Of a DNA stretch of 64,000 nt, positions 25,966-33,604 are shown piece by piece; position 1 is the stretch's first letter; each line of letters opens with the position of its first letter. The notes under the pieces are model-generated. The model ran no database searches, had not been told where the DNA came from, and saw nothing but the letters and a program-made list of their open reading frames with translations. The position numbers were made by a program, and so were the translations under genes. This DNA is from Pseudomonadota bacterium (GTDB taxonomy: Bacteria; Pseudomonadota; Alphaproteobacteria; UBA1280; RI-95), in contig WGLU01000006.1 of the NCBI GenBank assembly GCA_016125375.1, positions 1 through 64,000 of the forward strand, in the 5' to 3' direction.

Positions 25966-26544
25966 ATGTTTAACGAACTGATTCTCGCGAGTAAAAACCC
26001 GGGTAAAATTAAGGAACTGAGCGCACTTCTGGCCCCTATGGGTGTCCGAGTGCGCAGCGCCCTGGAAATGGATTTGCCGGATGTGGTCGAAGACCGAGAT
26101 ACATTTGACGGCAACGCCGCCAAAAAGGCAGAAGAAATTGCCGCAGCTACCGGCCTGCCGGCACTGGCTGACGACTCCGGCATCTGTGTGGACACGCTGG
26201 ATGGCCGCCCAGGTGTATTTTCCGCCCGCTACGGCGGTTATGAGCGCCTTTTGGAAGAGCTGAAAGCCCATACGTCGGACGTGCATCCCGCACATTTTAT
26301 GTGCGTGCTGGCACTGGCAGTACCCGGTCAGCAAACCCGCCTGTATGAGGGCCGGATTGACGGCCATGTAGTTGCTGCACCTCGTGGCACCAGCGGCTTT
26401 GGCTATGATCCTGTATTCCAGCCTAAGGGTTATAAAGAAACATTCGGTGAGATGGACCCTATCCTGAAAAACAAAATCAGCCACCGCGGCCTCGCGCTCC
26501 AGGCCTTTGTTGCGGATATGGGGAAAGCTGCCAAAACCGCATGA
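25966..26544 (+). CDS. rdgB: RdgB/HAM1 XTP/dITP diphosphatase
   Basis: The 192-residue protein has the family signature ILASKNPGKIKEL at the N-terminus, ADDSGICVDTLDGRPGVFSARY in the middle, and GFGYDPVFQP with FGEMDP and KISHRG toward the C-terminus. It removes non-canonical purine triphosphates (XTP, ITP, dITP) from the nucleotide pool. It is in an operon with rph upstream and hemW downstream; hemW overlaps its stop by four bases. Confidence 0.95.
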   Translation: MFNELILASKNPGKIKELSALLAPMGVRVRSALEMDLPDVVEDRDTFDGNAAKKAEEIAAATGLPALADDSGICVDTLDGRPGVFSARYGGYERLLEELKAHTSDVHPAHFMCVLALAVPGQQTRLYEGRIDGHVVAAPRGTSGFGYDPVFQPKGYKETFGEMDPILKNKISHRGLALQAFVADMGKAAKTA

Positions 26545-27698
26545 GCACCCCCCTTTCGCTCTATGTGCACTGGCCTTGGTGCCGGAACAAATGCCCGTAT
26601 TGCGACTTTAACTCCCATGTAAACGCAAACCGCCCCGCAGATGCTTATGTTGGGGCGGTTATTCGTGAAATATCAACACTTAAGGATAACGTTGGTAAGC
26701 GCTCGCTTACATCTGTTTTTTTTGGTGGTGGCACCCCCTCTCTTATGGAACAACGTCATGTTTCCGCCATTTTGTCGGCAATTGACGCCTCTTTCGGCAT
26801 TCGGCCCGAAACAGAGATCACTCTAGAGGCCAACCCCACCTCCAGCGAGGCAGAAAAATTTGCTGCCTTTAAAGCCGCAGGCGTGAACCGCCTGTCCGTC
26901 GGTGTTCAATCCCTTACACAGGCAGACCTGACCTTTCTCGGCCGGGAACACTCGGCGACAGAAGCCCTGAAAACGGTAGAAGATGCACTGCGTATCGTCG
27001 GAAACGTCAACCTCGACCTGATTTTCGGCCTCCCCGGCCAAAAACTTGAGAACTGGACAGCGCAACTGGAGACAGCGTTAGGGCTCGGTACCCCCCACTT
27101 AAGCTGCTATCAACTCACCATCGAACCGGGCACCGCCTTTTACGGACAGGCTCGTAAGGGGGCTTTTACTATGCCTGATAGTGACACTCAGGCCGATTTT
27201 GAAGAAGCCACCCGCGCCCTGCTTTCGGTAAACGGTTACCAGAACTACGAGGTATCCAACTACGCCAAACCGGGTAAAGCCTGCCGTCACAACGTGGCTG
27301 TTTGGCAGTATGGAGACTATGGCGGCGTAGGTGCCGGTGCCCACGGCCGGATTACCGCAGCAGACGGCCGAAAGTACGCAACCCGCGGGTACAAAATGCC
27401 GGATAAGTACCTTGCTGCAGTGGCCGAGGTCGGCCACGGGTGGTACGAACAAATACCTATTGACCTGCACCAGCAGGCCGAGGAAGCCCTCCTGATGGGC
27501 TTGCGGCTCAAGGAAGGGCTCTCGCTTTCAACACTGCCCCTCCCCTTGGCAGAAGTTGCGGACACCAAAGGCCTTCAGCAAATGTATACACTTGGCTTTT
27601 TACAGAGTGACGGCAATACTCTCGCCCTCACCCCCGCAGGATGGCCCTTGCTGGACGGCGTATTGCGCCATATATTGCCGGACAGGAGGACCCCATGA
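26541..27698 (+). CDS. hemW: radical SAM heme chaperone HemW
   Basis: The 385-residue radical SAM protein has the iron-sulfur motif CRNKCPYCDFNSH (CxxxCxxC) at about residues 15-22, GGGTPSL for SAM binding, and the HemW C-terminal domain. Such proteins were long annotated as oxygen-independent coproporphyrinogen oxidase but lack one extra Cys of HemN; HemW delivers heme to membrane enzymes. The start overlaps rdgB by four bases, and its stop overlaps the next gene. Confidence 0.93.
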   Translation: MSTPLSLYVHWPWCRNKCPYCDFNSHVNANRPADAYVGAVIREISTLKDNVGKRSLTSVFFGGGTPSLMEQRHVSAILSAIDASFGIRPETEITLEANPTSSEAEKFAAFKAAGVNRLSVGVQSLTQADLTFLGREHSATEALKTVEDALRIVGNVNLDLIFGLPGQKLENWTAQLETALGLGTPHLSCYQLTIEPGTAFYGQARKGAFTMPDSDTQADFEEATRALLSVNGYQNYEVSNYAKPGKACRHNVAVWQYGDYGGVGAGAHGRITAADGRKYATRGYKMPDKYLAAVAEVGHGWYEQIPIDLHQQAEEALLMGLRLKEGLSLSTLPLPLAEVADTKGLQQMYTLGFLQSDGNTLALTPAGWPLLDGVLRHILPDRRTP

Positions 27699-28333
27699 CA
27701 CTACCCCTGACCGACTTGCATATGGACCGCGCGACCCTTTTTGCCGCTCTGGCAATCGGGGTTTCTTTGCTGCGGTACGCCACGTACTTCTGGGCGCTTC
27801 ACAAGCGGACAGCCAAGCCGCACGTTTTCAGTTGGTTTAACTGGGGTCTTGTCGTTGCCATTGGCGCCGTGGCTCAGTTCAAGCTTGGCGGCGGACCGTC
27901 CACCTGGGTTCTGGTCGTGGTTGCCAGTACGTGTTTCCTGATTTCCGGCTTTGCTTTGTTTGTTGGTGAAAAGAACATCACCCGCGGCGACTGGATTGCC
28001 TTTGTCGGTGCATTGGCTGCCATTCCCGTATGGCTTGCAACAGAAAGCCCGTTCTGGGCTGTTGTGGTGTTGATGTCTATCGACATCCTCACTTATTACC
28101 CCACACTGCGCAAATGCTGGATGAACCCATGGAGTGAACCGCCATTTTCGGCTTTCTGGTCTGGTATGCGTTATTTTTTAGCCATTTTTGCAGTCCCCGA
28201 GCCTGCTTTCCAGAGCCTGATTTACCCAGTTTTCCTGATGGCCGGAGATTGGGGCTTCCTGCTCTATCTCATCTGGAGGCGGTTCGTACTGCAACGTCGT
28301 GCCCTTTCGCCCGCATTAACTCAAGGCGCTTGA
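27695..28333 (+). CDS. multi-pass membrane protein, function unknown
   Basis: The 212-residue protein has about six or seven hydrophobic helices covering most of its length (for example GLVVAIGAVAQF, VLVVVASTCFLISGFALF). Charged loops include SWFNWG, and YYPTLRKCW is conserved-looking. The ATG at 27695 has AGGAGG upstream and overlaps the hemW stop (ATGA), so it is coupled to hemW. The layout with repeated helices recalls small SWEET/PQ-loop-like or transporter-fold proteins, but I could not assign a family. Confidence 0.65.
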   Translation: MTLPLTDLHMDRATLFAALAIGVSLLRYATYFWALHKRTAKPHVFSWFNWGLVVAIGAVAQFKLGGGPSTWVLVVVASTCFLISGFALFVGEKNITRGDWIAFVGALAAIPVWLATESPFWAVVVLMSIDILTYYPTLRKCWMNPWSEPPFSAFWSGMRYFLAIFAVPEPAFQSLIYPVFLMAGDWGFLLYLIWRRFVLQRRALSPALTQGA

Positions 28334-28412
28334 AACGGGGCGTATACAAACCCCATATAACCTTGGACTTCGTGACTTTCTTTTCTGTTTCCCAGATCAA
28401 AGGAACGCTTTC

Positions 28413-28655
28413 ATGACTTTCCTGAAGAGCAAGCTGGCTGGTTTGCTGGGTTTCACACTGGCCTACCCGCTGAGCGTCCTGCTTATCGACCTGTACCACC
28501 GCGCCCCACTAACGGTTGGCGAACAGGCCGTGCTGTGCCTGATCGCTGTTGCCGGCGGTGCGCTGATCAACACGCACATCTTTCTGGACGGCTATCGCCG
28601 ACACTACGGCCTGAAGCGCTGGTTGCTGTCGCCTTTCGGCGCCGCTGCCATCTAG
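28413..28655 (+). CDS. small membrane protein, hypothetical
   Basis: The 80-residue product has two membrane helices (about residues 8-25 and 38-55) and a basic C-terminus. AAAGGA precedes the ATG at a suitable distance. It ends just before a strong terminator and starts 80 bases after the previous membrane protein gene. No family was recognised. Confidence 0.6.
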   Translation: MTFLKSKLAGLLGFTLAYPLSVLLIDLYHRAPLTVGEQAVLCLIAVAGGALINTHIFLDGYRRHYGLKRWLLSPFGAAAI

Positions 28656-28665
28656 TTCGAACGTT

Positions 28666-28695
28666 AAAGGGAGCCTGACAAGGCTCCCTTTTTTT
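28666..28695. terminator. rho-independent terminator
   Basis: The stem AAAGGGAGCCT / AGGCTCCCTTT has a GACA loop and is followed by TTTT on the plus strand. It ends the plus-strand block and overlaps the last two bases of the convergent nucleotidyltransferase gene. Confidence 0.9.
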
Positions 28696-29176
28696 AGCTC
28701 ACCGCACGGGCAATAATGCCCGTCGTGGAGTAACCGTCTTCTAGTGCGAGGGATAAAACCTCGCCTCCGTTTGCACGTACGTGGTCGGCCCCGACAATCT
28801 TCTCTACAGGCCAGTCTCCGCCCTTAACCAGCACGTGGGGGGTAATGGCTTCAATCAGCTTGATGGGCGTTTCGTCACCGAAAATAACAACAGCATCCAC
28901 GGCCTTTAGATTGGCAAGCACATAGGCCCGGTCAGCCTCGGCATTAACGGGACGCGTTGGCCCTTTGAGGGTACGAACACTGGTATCGCTGTTAATGCCG
29001 ACAATCAGCATGTCGCCCAGGGCCCGGGCGCGGTTCATGTAGCTGACGTGCCCTCGGTGAATAATGTCAAAACAGCCATTGGTGAACACGATTTTCTTAC
29101 CGGCCGTTTTGGCGGCAGCCACTTCCTTAAGCAGTGCCTCCAGCGTCACAGCACCAGCCGAGCCAATTTTTTTCAT
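28694..29176 (-). CDS. D-glycero-beta-D-manno-heptose 1-phosphate adenylyltransferase (RfaE2/HldE C-terminal type)
   Basis: The 160-residue nucleotidyltransferase has FTNGCFDIIHRGHVSYM with the HxGH site, INSDTSVRTLKGPTRPV, and VKGGDW. These match the adenylyltransferase half of HldE, which makes ADP-heptose for lipopolysaccharide. The kinase half is not fused to it, so it is a standalone enzyme (RfaE2/HldC type), and no hldA-like kinase is visible in this window. The start overlaps the stop of the BON lipoprotein gene by one base. Confidence 0.88.
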   Translation of the reverse strand: MKKIGSAGAVTLEALLKEVAAAKTAGKKIVFTNGCFDIIHRGHVSYMNRARALGDMLIVGINSDTSVRTLKGPTRPVNAEADRAYVLANLKAVDAVVIFGDETPIKLIEAITPHVLVKGGDWPVEKIVGADHVRANGGEVLSLALEDGYSTTGIIARAVS

Positions 29177-29805
29177 CAGTCAGCCTCCGGTACGGGTTGT
29201 TTACGTACCACGTTTACAGGTTGTTGCAGTGCCGGGTGTGCAACCCGGATGTAATTGTGCACCATCCGCACGCCTTTTGTCGTACGTACCAGATACAAAA
29301 CGCGCTCCATCTCGGCAGGGGTACGCGCCAGACCCAGCACGTAAACATGCCCGCGGACAACCTCAACCGTATAATTTATTGTATACACATCGCTGGTGGT
29401 GACCATCCGGCTGCGGATTTGCGTCCCTATCCACGTGTCATTGGTAAAGACGTCAACGCCGTAGTTCTCGACCACTTGAATCTCGTTATAGACCTGCCGT
29501 ACGTCTGGCACGCCGTACACAATCGATACAACCCTGTGGGCGTCTTCGTCGCTGGGCACCACGCCGGTCAGCAGAACGTCACCTTCCAGTACATTAACGC
29601 CGATTTTGGCCAAAAATTTGTAGTTCGCCTGCGTCAGTCTATCCAGCACATGGGTTTTCACCTTCATGTCCGTAACGGCAGCTACCGCGCCGCGCTCCTG
29701 CACAGCCAAATAGCCGGCACCTACCCCTGCGCCGAGCCAAAGGGGCATGCAGCCACTTAGGGCGACGGCGACGAAAGGCAAAAGAAGGGCGTTTTGTCTG
29801 GACAT
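29176..29805 (-). CDS. BON-domain lipoprotein (DolP/YraP-like)
   Basis: The 209-residue protein has a lipoprotein signal (VAVALSGC) and two BON domains (about residues 48-115 and 118-185), with the typical TGVVPSDEDAHRVVSIV and LGLARTPAEMERVL segments. Such outer-membrane lipoproteins (DolP/YraP) maintain envelope integrity. Its near neighbours yraN and an LpoA-like gene are the same set seen around yraP in E. coli. It is coupled to the nucleotidyltransferase gene. Confidence 0.85.
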   Translation of the reverse strand: MSRQNALLLPFVAVALSGCMPLWLGAGVGAGYLAVQERGAVAAVTDMKVKTHVLDRLTQANYKFLAKIGVNVLEGDVLLTGVVPSDEDAHRVVSIVYGVPDVRQVYNEIQVVENYGVDVFTNDTWIGTQIRSRMVTTSDVYTINYTVEVVRGHVYVLGLARTPAEMERVLYLVRTTKGVRMVHNYIRVAHPALQQPVNVVRKQPVPEAD

Positions 29806-29843
29806 GGGTACTTTCTCTTTTTCTTTATTTTATACCACGCCCG

Positions 29844-30197
29844 TCAGGTAAAGACAGCCTGTATATGCCGTAGAAACGGCGGATACGGTGTACACAGGAC
29901 GCAGTCTATCCGAATTGTCTGCCCATGGCGGGCAGCCATGGAACGGGCTGCACGTATCAGACGCGCCTGCTGGGTTGGGTGGACGACACCCTCAAGGCGT
30001 GCCTCGCCGCCACGGCGGTATTTCACTTCAATCAGGCAGAAAACGTCTTCTTTTTCGGCAGTTATGTCTACCTCGACGCCACTGATGCGGGTGTTCATCG
30101 ACAAAATACGGTACCCTTTGGCAAGCAACATCAATGCTGCGGCCAGCTCCCAAAAGCGGCCTTTGAAACGATGGTTTTGGTTGGCGAAACGCGGCAT
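29844..30197 (-). CDS. yraN: YraN/UPF0102 family protein
   Basis: The 117-residue endonuclease-fold protein has the UPF0102 pattern: RFWELAAALMLLAKGYRIL, NTRISGVEVDI and LIEVKYRR, so the Asp, Glu and Lys of the nuclease-like core are kept. The family function is unknown. It is divergent from the LpoA-like gene with only 19 bases between their starts, and its ribosome site is weak. Confidence 0.85.
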   Translation of the reverse strand: MPRFANQNHRFKGRFWELAAALMLLAKGYRILSMNTRISGVEVDITAEKEDVFCLIEVKYRRGGEARLEGVVHPTQQARLIRAARSMAARHGQTIRIDCVLCTPYPPFLRHIQAVFT

Positions 30198-30216
30198 TTA
30201 GGGTACTTTCAAGGCC

Positions 30217-32004
30217 ATGAACACACGGACACCTCTGACTGTACCAATCCATACCCCGAGCCTCAAGGCTCTGGTCGGGTTTTTGCTGTTTTTACCGACT
30301 CTTTCTGTCCAGGCTGAGGAAATCCAGCGCCTTGTTGCCGACCCTGTCTCGGCTACGGAGGTCGTTCTGACCCCAGAACAACTGGCTGTTGAAGCCGACC
30401 GCGCCCTTTCCATCCGCAACCTGACGCGCGCTGCCGACCTGTACAAACAACTTTCCGGGACCGACCCCGACCATGCCACGTACGGCATGGCAAGCATCCA
30501 GACCCTGCGCGGAGACTTTGTCACGGCACTGACCACATTGGGCGATATGCACCTGCGTCGTCAAAGCCCCTATAATGCCGATGCGGCCGCCCTGCGCGGC
30601 CGTCTGTTGCTGACGCTGGCAGACGCTGCCCAACAAACCGGCAAACTGGACGACGCGGAAGCCCGCCTGAAAGAGTTTCATCAGGCCCACCGCGACAGTC
30701 GCGACATGGACCGTTTCGAGGCCTTGATGCGCAAGCAGACCCGCCTGCGCAATTTGGCGGAAAACCGCCCCCCTATTTTTACAGAGCCGCCGCTCCGCGT
30801 CGGTGTTCTGCTTCCTCTAAGCGGCCCTTACAAGGCTGTGGGTGAAGATATGCTCCACAGCATCCTATTGGCTGTGTTCGAGAACAAGGCCAACAACCTG
30901 ACGGTTATGCCACTGGATACGGGTAGCACACCCGAAGGCGCCCAAATCGCCCTGAACCACGCCCTGAGCTACGGTGTAGATGTGATTGTTGGCCCCCTTT
31001 TGTCCAGTTCGGTAGCCGAAATCAAGCCCTATGCCCGTGCGGCAGGTAAGCCTGTCATCGCCTTTTCTTCCGACGCGACTGTGGCTGGGGGCGATGTATA
31101 CCTGATGAGCTTCGTGCCTGCGGAACAGGCCCGCCGTATGGCCCGCCACGGCATCGAGCAGGGTAAAACCAGCTTTGCAGCCCTCTTGCCGGACAACGCT
31201 TACGGCAACGAAATGCTGCAAGCCTTCGCAGCAGAAGTCAGCAAACTGGGCGGCAAGCTGGTGCGTCATGCCTTTTACGACCCCAAAGAAGTTGATTTGT
31301 CCTCCCCACTCCGTTCCCTTGTACAATTGGACAAGGCAGAGATGTTCCATCAAAAAGAGCTGGCGGCTTTGGAGCGTCAATACCGTGAACTTGGGCGCGC
31401 GATGGATGATATGGCGCTGAGCCGCCTTAAACACCTGCGCAAAACAGATGCCAAGCCGATTATCGATTTCGAGGCCCTTTTTGTCCCCGCCCCAGCAGAA
31501 TCCATGCCGTTAATTGCACCGCAGCTCGCTTTTTACGATGTTGACAGTGCCAATGTTCTGCTCTTGGGAAGCACCCTGTGGGATAGCCCTAAAATATTGA
31601 AAAACCATGGGGAGTACCTGCGAGGGGGGCATTTCCCTGCTCCGGATAAAACTTCGCTCTCAACTTACGAGCAGGCTTTCAAGGACACTTTTAATCAGAA
31701 GCCTCACCCTCTGGCCGTGCTCGGCTACGATACCATCCACCTGTTGGCGGAGCTGATGATGGATGGCCGTATTCAGTCGGCGACATTGGGGCAGCGCCTG
31801 GAGCAGGAGAGCGGTTTCCACGGTGCGGCCGGTGCCTACCGCTTTACCGATGGCGGCATTACCCAGCGTCAGTTTGATATTGTGGATATCCGCACACGCG
31901 GGTTTAAGACATTGGAACAGGCCCCTGTTGTCTGGCCGCCCCGCGTACCGGAGCGTCAGAGCGGTGCCCCTGTGTGGCGCAGCCTGTTCGACCCGTTCTT
32001 CTGA
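30217..32004 (+). CDS. LpoA-like penicillin-binding protein activator
   Basis: The 595-residue exported protein has a signal peptide ending SVQA, a TPR-like N-terminal helical region (about residues 50-170), then a type-1 periplasmic binding-protein fold starting at RVGVLLPLSGPYKAVGEDM. That fold contains VIVGPLLSSSVAEI, GKPVIAFSSD and GYDTIHLLAEL. This is the YraM/LpoA architecture, which activates penicillin-binding protein 1A in gammaproteobacteria; alphaproteobacterial members are usually annotated as penicillin-binding protein activators. It is paired divergently with yraN, as commonly found. There is no lipobox Cys, so it may be soluble in the periplasm. Confidence 0.85.
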   Translation: MNTRTPLTVPIHTPSLKALVGFLLFLPTLSVQAEEIQRLVADPVSATEVVLTPEQLAVEADRALSIRNLTRAADLYKQLSGTDPDHATYGMASIQTLRGDFVTALTTLGDMHLRRQSPYNADAAALRGRLLLTLADAAQQTGKLDDAEARLKEFHQAHRDSRDMDRFEALMRKQTRLRNLAENRPPIFTEPPLRVGVLLPLSGPYKAVGEDMLHSILLAVFENKANNLTVMPLDTGSTPEGAQIALNHALSYGVDVIVGPLLSSSVAEIKPYARAAGKPVIAFSSDATVAGGDVYLMSFVPAEQARRMARHGIEQGKTSFAALLPDNAYGNEMLQAFAAEVSKLGGKLVRHAFYDPKEVDLSSPLRSLVQLDKAEMFHQKELAALERQYRELGRAMDDMALSRLKHLRKTDAKPIIDFEALFVPAPAESMPLIAPQLAFYDVDSANVLLLGSTLWDSPKILKNHGEYLRGGHFPAPDKTSLSTYEQAFKDTFNQKPHPLAVLGYDTIHLLAELMMDGRIQSATLGQRLEQESGFHGAAGAYRFTDGGITQRQFDIVDIRTRGFKTLEQAPVVWPPRVPERQSGAPVWRSLFDPFF

Positions 32005-32024
32005 TAAATCAAAATCTTACGAAC

Positions 32025-32042
32025 TGTAAGCGAGCGCTTACA
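32025..32042. terminator. palindrome between convergent genes
   Basis: The perfect inverted repeat TGTAAGCG-AG-CGCTTACA lies between the LpoA-like gene and holA, overlapping the last bases of holA. It has no clear T tract, so it is only a possible weak terminator. Confidence 0.45.
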
Positions 32043-33084
32043 AACTAAGGCCCAGCAATCCGCGCCGCAGGATAAGGTCGGCTGGAACGGCCTTGCTGCG
32101 ACTGGCTTCCACCATTTGCTCCAAACGAGAAAGTGCCGTCCGCAACCGTGGCAACGGCATGCCGTTCACCTGATTCAGGAAGTCACCTTGCATGAACGGC
32201 GCCACAGGCGGTCTGAGTGTCTTTACAGCTTCCATGGGGCTGGTCCCCTGCGCAATGCGCTCCTTGCACTGTAAGAGCCGTCTGATGTGCCTGAGGGCCA
32301 TTGTGTGGACATAGACCATATCCTCGCCCTCTTCTGCCAAGAAACGCAGCAGATTATCCACCTGCTTGCTATCCCGGTGGCCAATGGCATCACATAGCTT
32401 GAAAATGTTCACCGACGGCGCAGCGGCAATCACATTCAGGCAGTCGGCCAGTGTGATTTCGTCCTTGTCCTGCGTGTACAATACAAGCTTTTCCAGTTCC
32501 GCCGTGGTCACACCACGGTCGTTGCCAAGGTTTTCCACAAGGAATGTCCGCGCATCCGCGGCAATGCGTTTACCCGCAGCCTGAACTGCCTGATTGACTA
32601 CGGTGCCGATATCTTGCGCTTTGTCCGCATATACCCGCAAAGCCGCAGCGTTTTTGTGGCGGGCAAGTTTGGTGGCCAGAGCAGTTTTGGCATCCAACAG
32701 AGGAGCCGCGACCAGAACAACGGCATTCGCGCTCGGGGTGTCTGCATAGGCCAGCAGGGCTTCCGTAACAGCTTCGGTGATTTTTCCCTGTCCGGTACCT
32801 TTGGTATCCGCTGCAAAATCTTCCAGCCGGACAAGGCGCATGCCGCCACCGAAGGAAATTGTGGCCGCCGCATCGGCAATCAATGACGGGCTTTCGACAA
32901 GGTCAGAGGCAGAAATCCTGTCGCTGGCAAATGGGTCGTTGATATCAGGCAGGATATGTTTGGCAAGGTCTGCCACATGCTTGCGGACCATGCCGCTGTC
33001 TTCGCCATAGACCAAAATCAGCGGCGGCAGCTTATCCGGCGCTGTTTTCAAGGCTGTCGTGAGGTCGCGAGCTTTCCAATCCAT
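32038..33084 (-). CDS. holA: DNA polymerase III delta subunit HolA
   Basis: The 348-residue clamp-loader delta subunit has ILVYGEDSGMVRKHVADL near the start, the HolA-type ATPase-like fold, and the C-terminal collar domain. KTLRPPVAPFMQGDFLNQ and RTALSRLEQM are characteristic of the family. It works with the DnaX complex to load the sliding clamp. It forms leuS-lptE-holA on the minus strand, a standard alphaproteobacterial order. Confidence 0.9.
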   Translation of the reverse strand: MDWKARDLTTALKTAPDKLPPLILVYGEDSGMVRKHVADLAKHILPDINDPFASDRISASDLVESPSLIADAAATISFGGGMRLVRLEDFAADTKGTGQGKITEAVTEALLAYADTPSANAVVLVAAPLLDAKTALATKLARHKNAAALRVYADKAQDIGTVVNQAVQAAGKRIAADARTFLVENLGNDRGVTTAELEKLVLYTQDKDEITLADCLNVIAAAPSVNIFKLCDAIGHRDSKQVDNLLRFLAEEGEDMVYVHTMALRHIRRLLQCKERIAQGTSPMEAVKTLRPPVAPFMQGDFLNQVNGMPLPRLRTALSRLEQMVEASRSKAVPADLILRRGLLGLSL

Positions 33085-33102
33085 GGGACAAGCATACCAC
33101 CC

Positions 33103-33603
33103 TTAGCGGGGGTCGGCCAGATAGCGTGACACCCGCAGGAGGACTTCGTCGCTCAGCGTGTTGGAGGCGGACTGGCGCGCCCTGTCACGTCCGGACTCGG
33201 TGCTGTAAGGGGAGTCTTCCACGTTATAGGCAGCCGAGGTGCTCAGGATCTCGTCGAGTACTTTTTCCCCATCCTTGAACAGGTAAACCCGCCCGTTGAG
33301 CTGCAGGTTGTAGCGCTGGTCCGTTGCGTCGCGGCGGACAGCAATGGTGCTGAGCACTTCTTCAACCGATATTTCCAGCGCATACGGAGCCTCGGGCCCG
33401 CCACTGAAACGACGCATCAGACGCTGGGTCATAAGCTGGGCAACACGACGCTCGCCAGCAGCCCGTTTCACTTGTTGCATGGCGATATGGCGGACATAAA
33501 CGTCTGCCAGCCCATCGCCCTCCAGTGATTTATAGAGCGGTGAATATCCGGCGCATGCTGTCAGCAACAGCGTTGCACAAAGAGCTAGCAGCGCCTTGCG
33601 CAT
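33103..33603 (-). CDS. lptE: LPS-assembly lipoprotein LptE
   Basis: The 166-residue lipoprotein has signal MRKALLALCATLLLTAC and lipobox Cys17. The mature part starts GYSPLY, matching the LptE pattern (GFxPLY), followed by the two-layer fold region VLSTIAVRRDATDQRYNLQL. LptE plugs the LptD barrel that inserts LPS into the outer membrane. I start at 33603, one base after the leuS stop; a longer frame adds 14 unlikely residues. Confidence 0.88.
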   Translation of the reverse strand: MRKALLALCATLLLTACAGYSPLYKSLEGDGLADVYVRHIAMQQVKRAAGERRVAQLMTQRLMRRFSGGPEAPYALEISVEEVLSTIAVRRDATDQRYNLQLNGRVYLFKDGEKVLDEILSTSAAYNVEDSPYSTESGRDRARQSASNTLSDEVLLRVSRYLADPR

Positions 33604-33604
33604 C

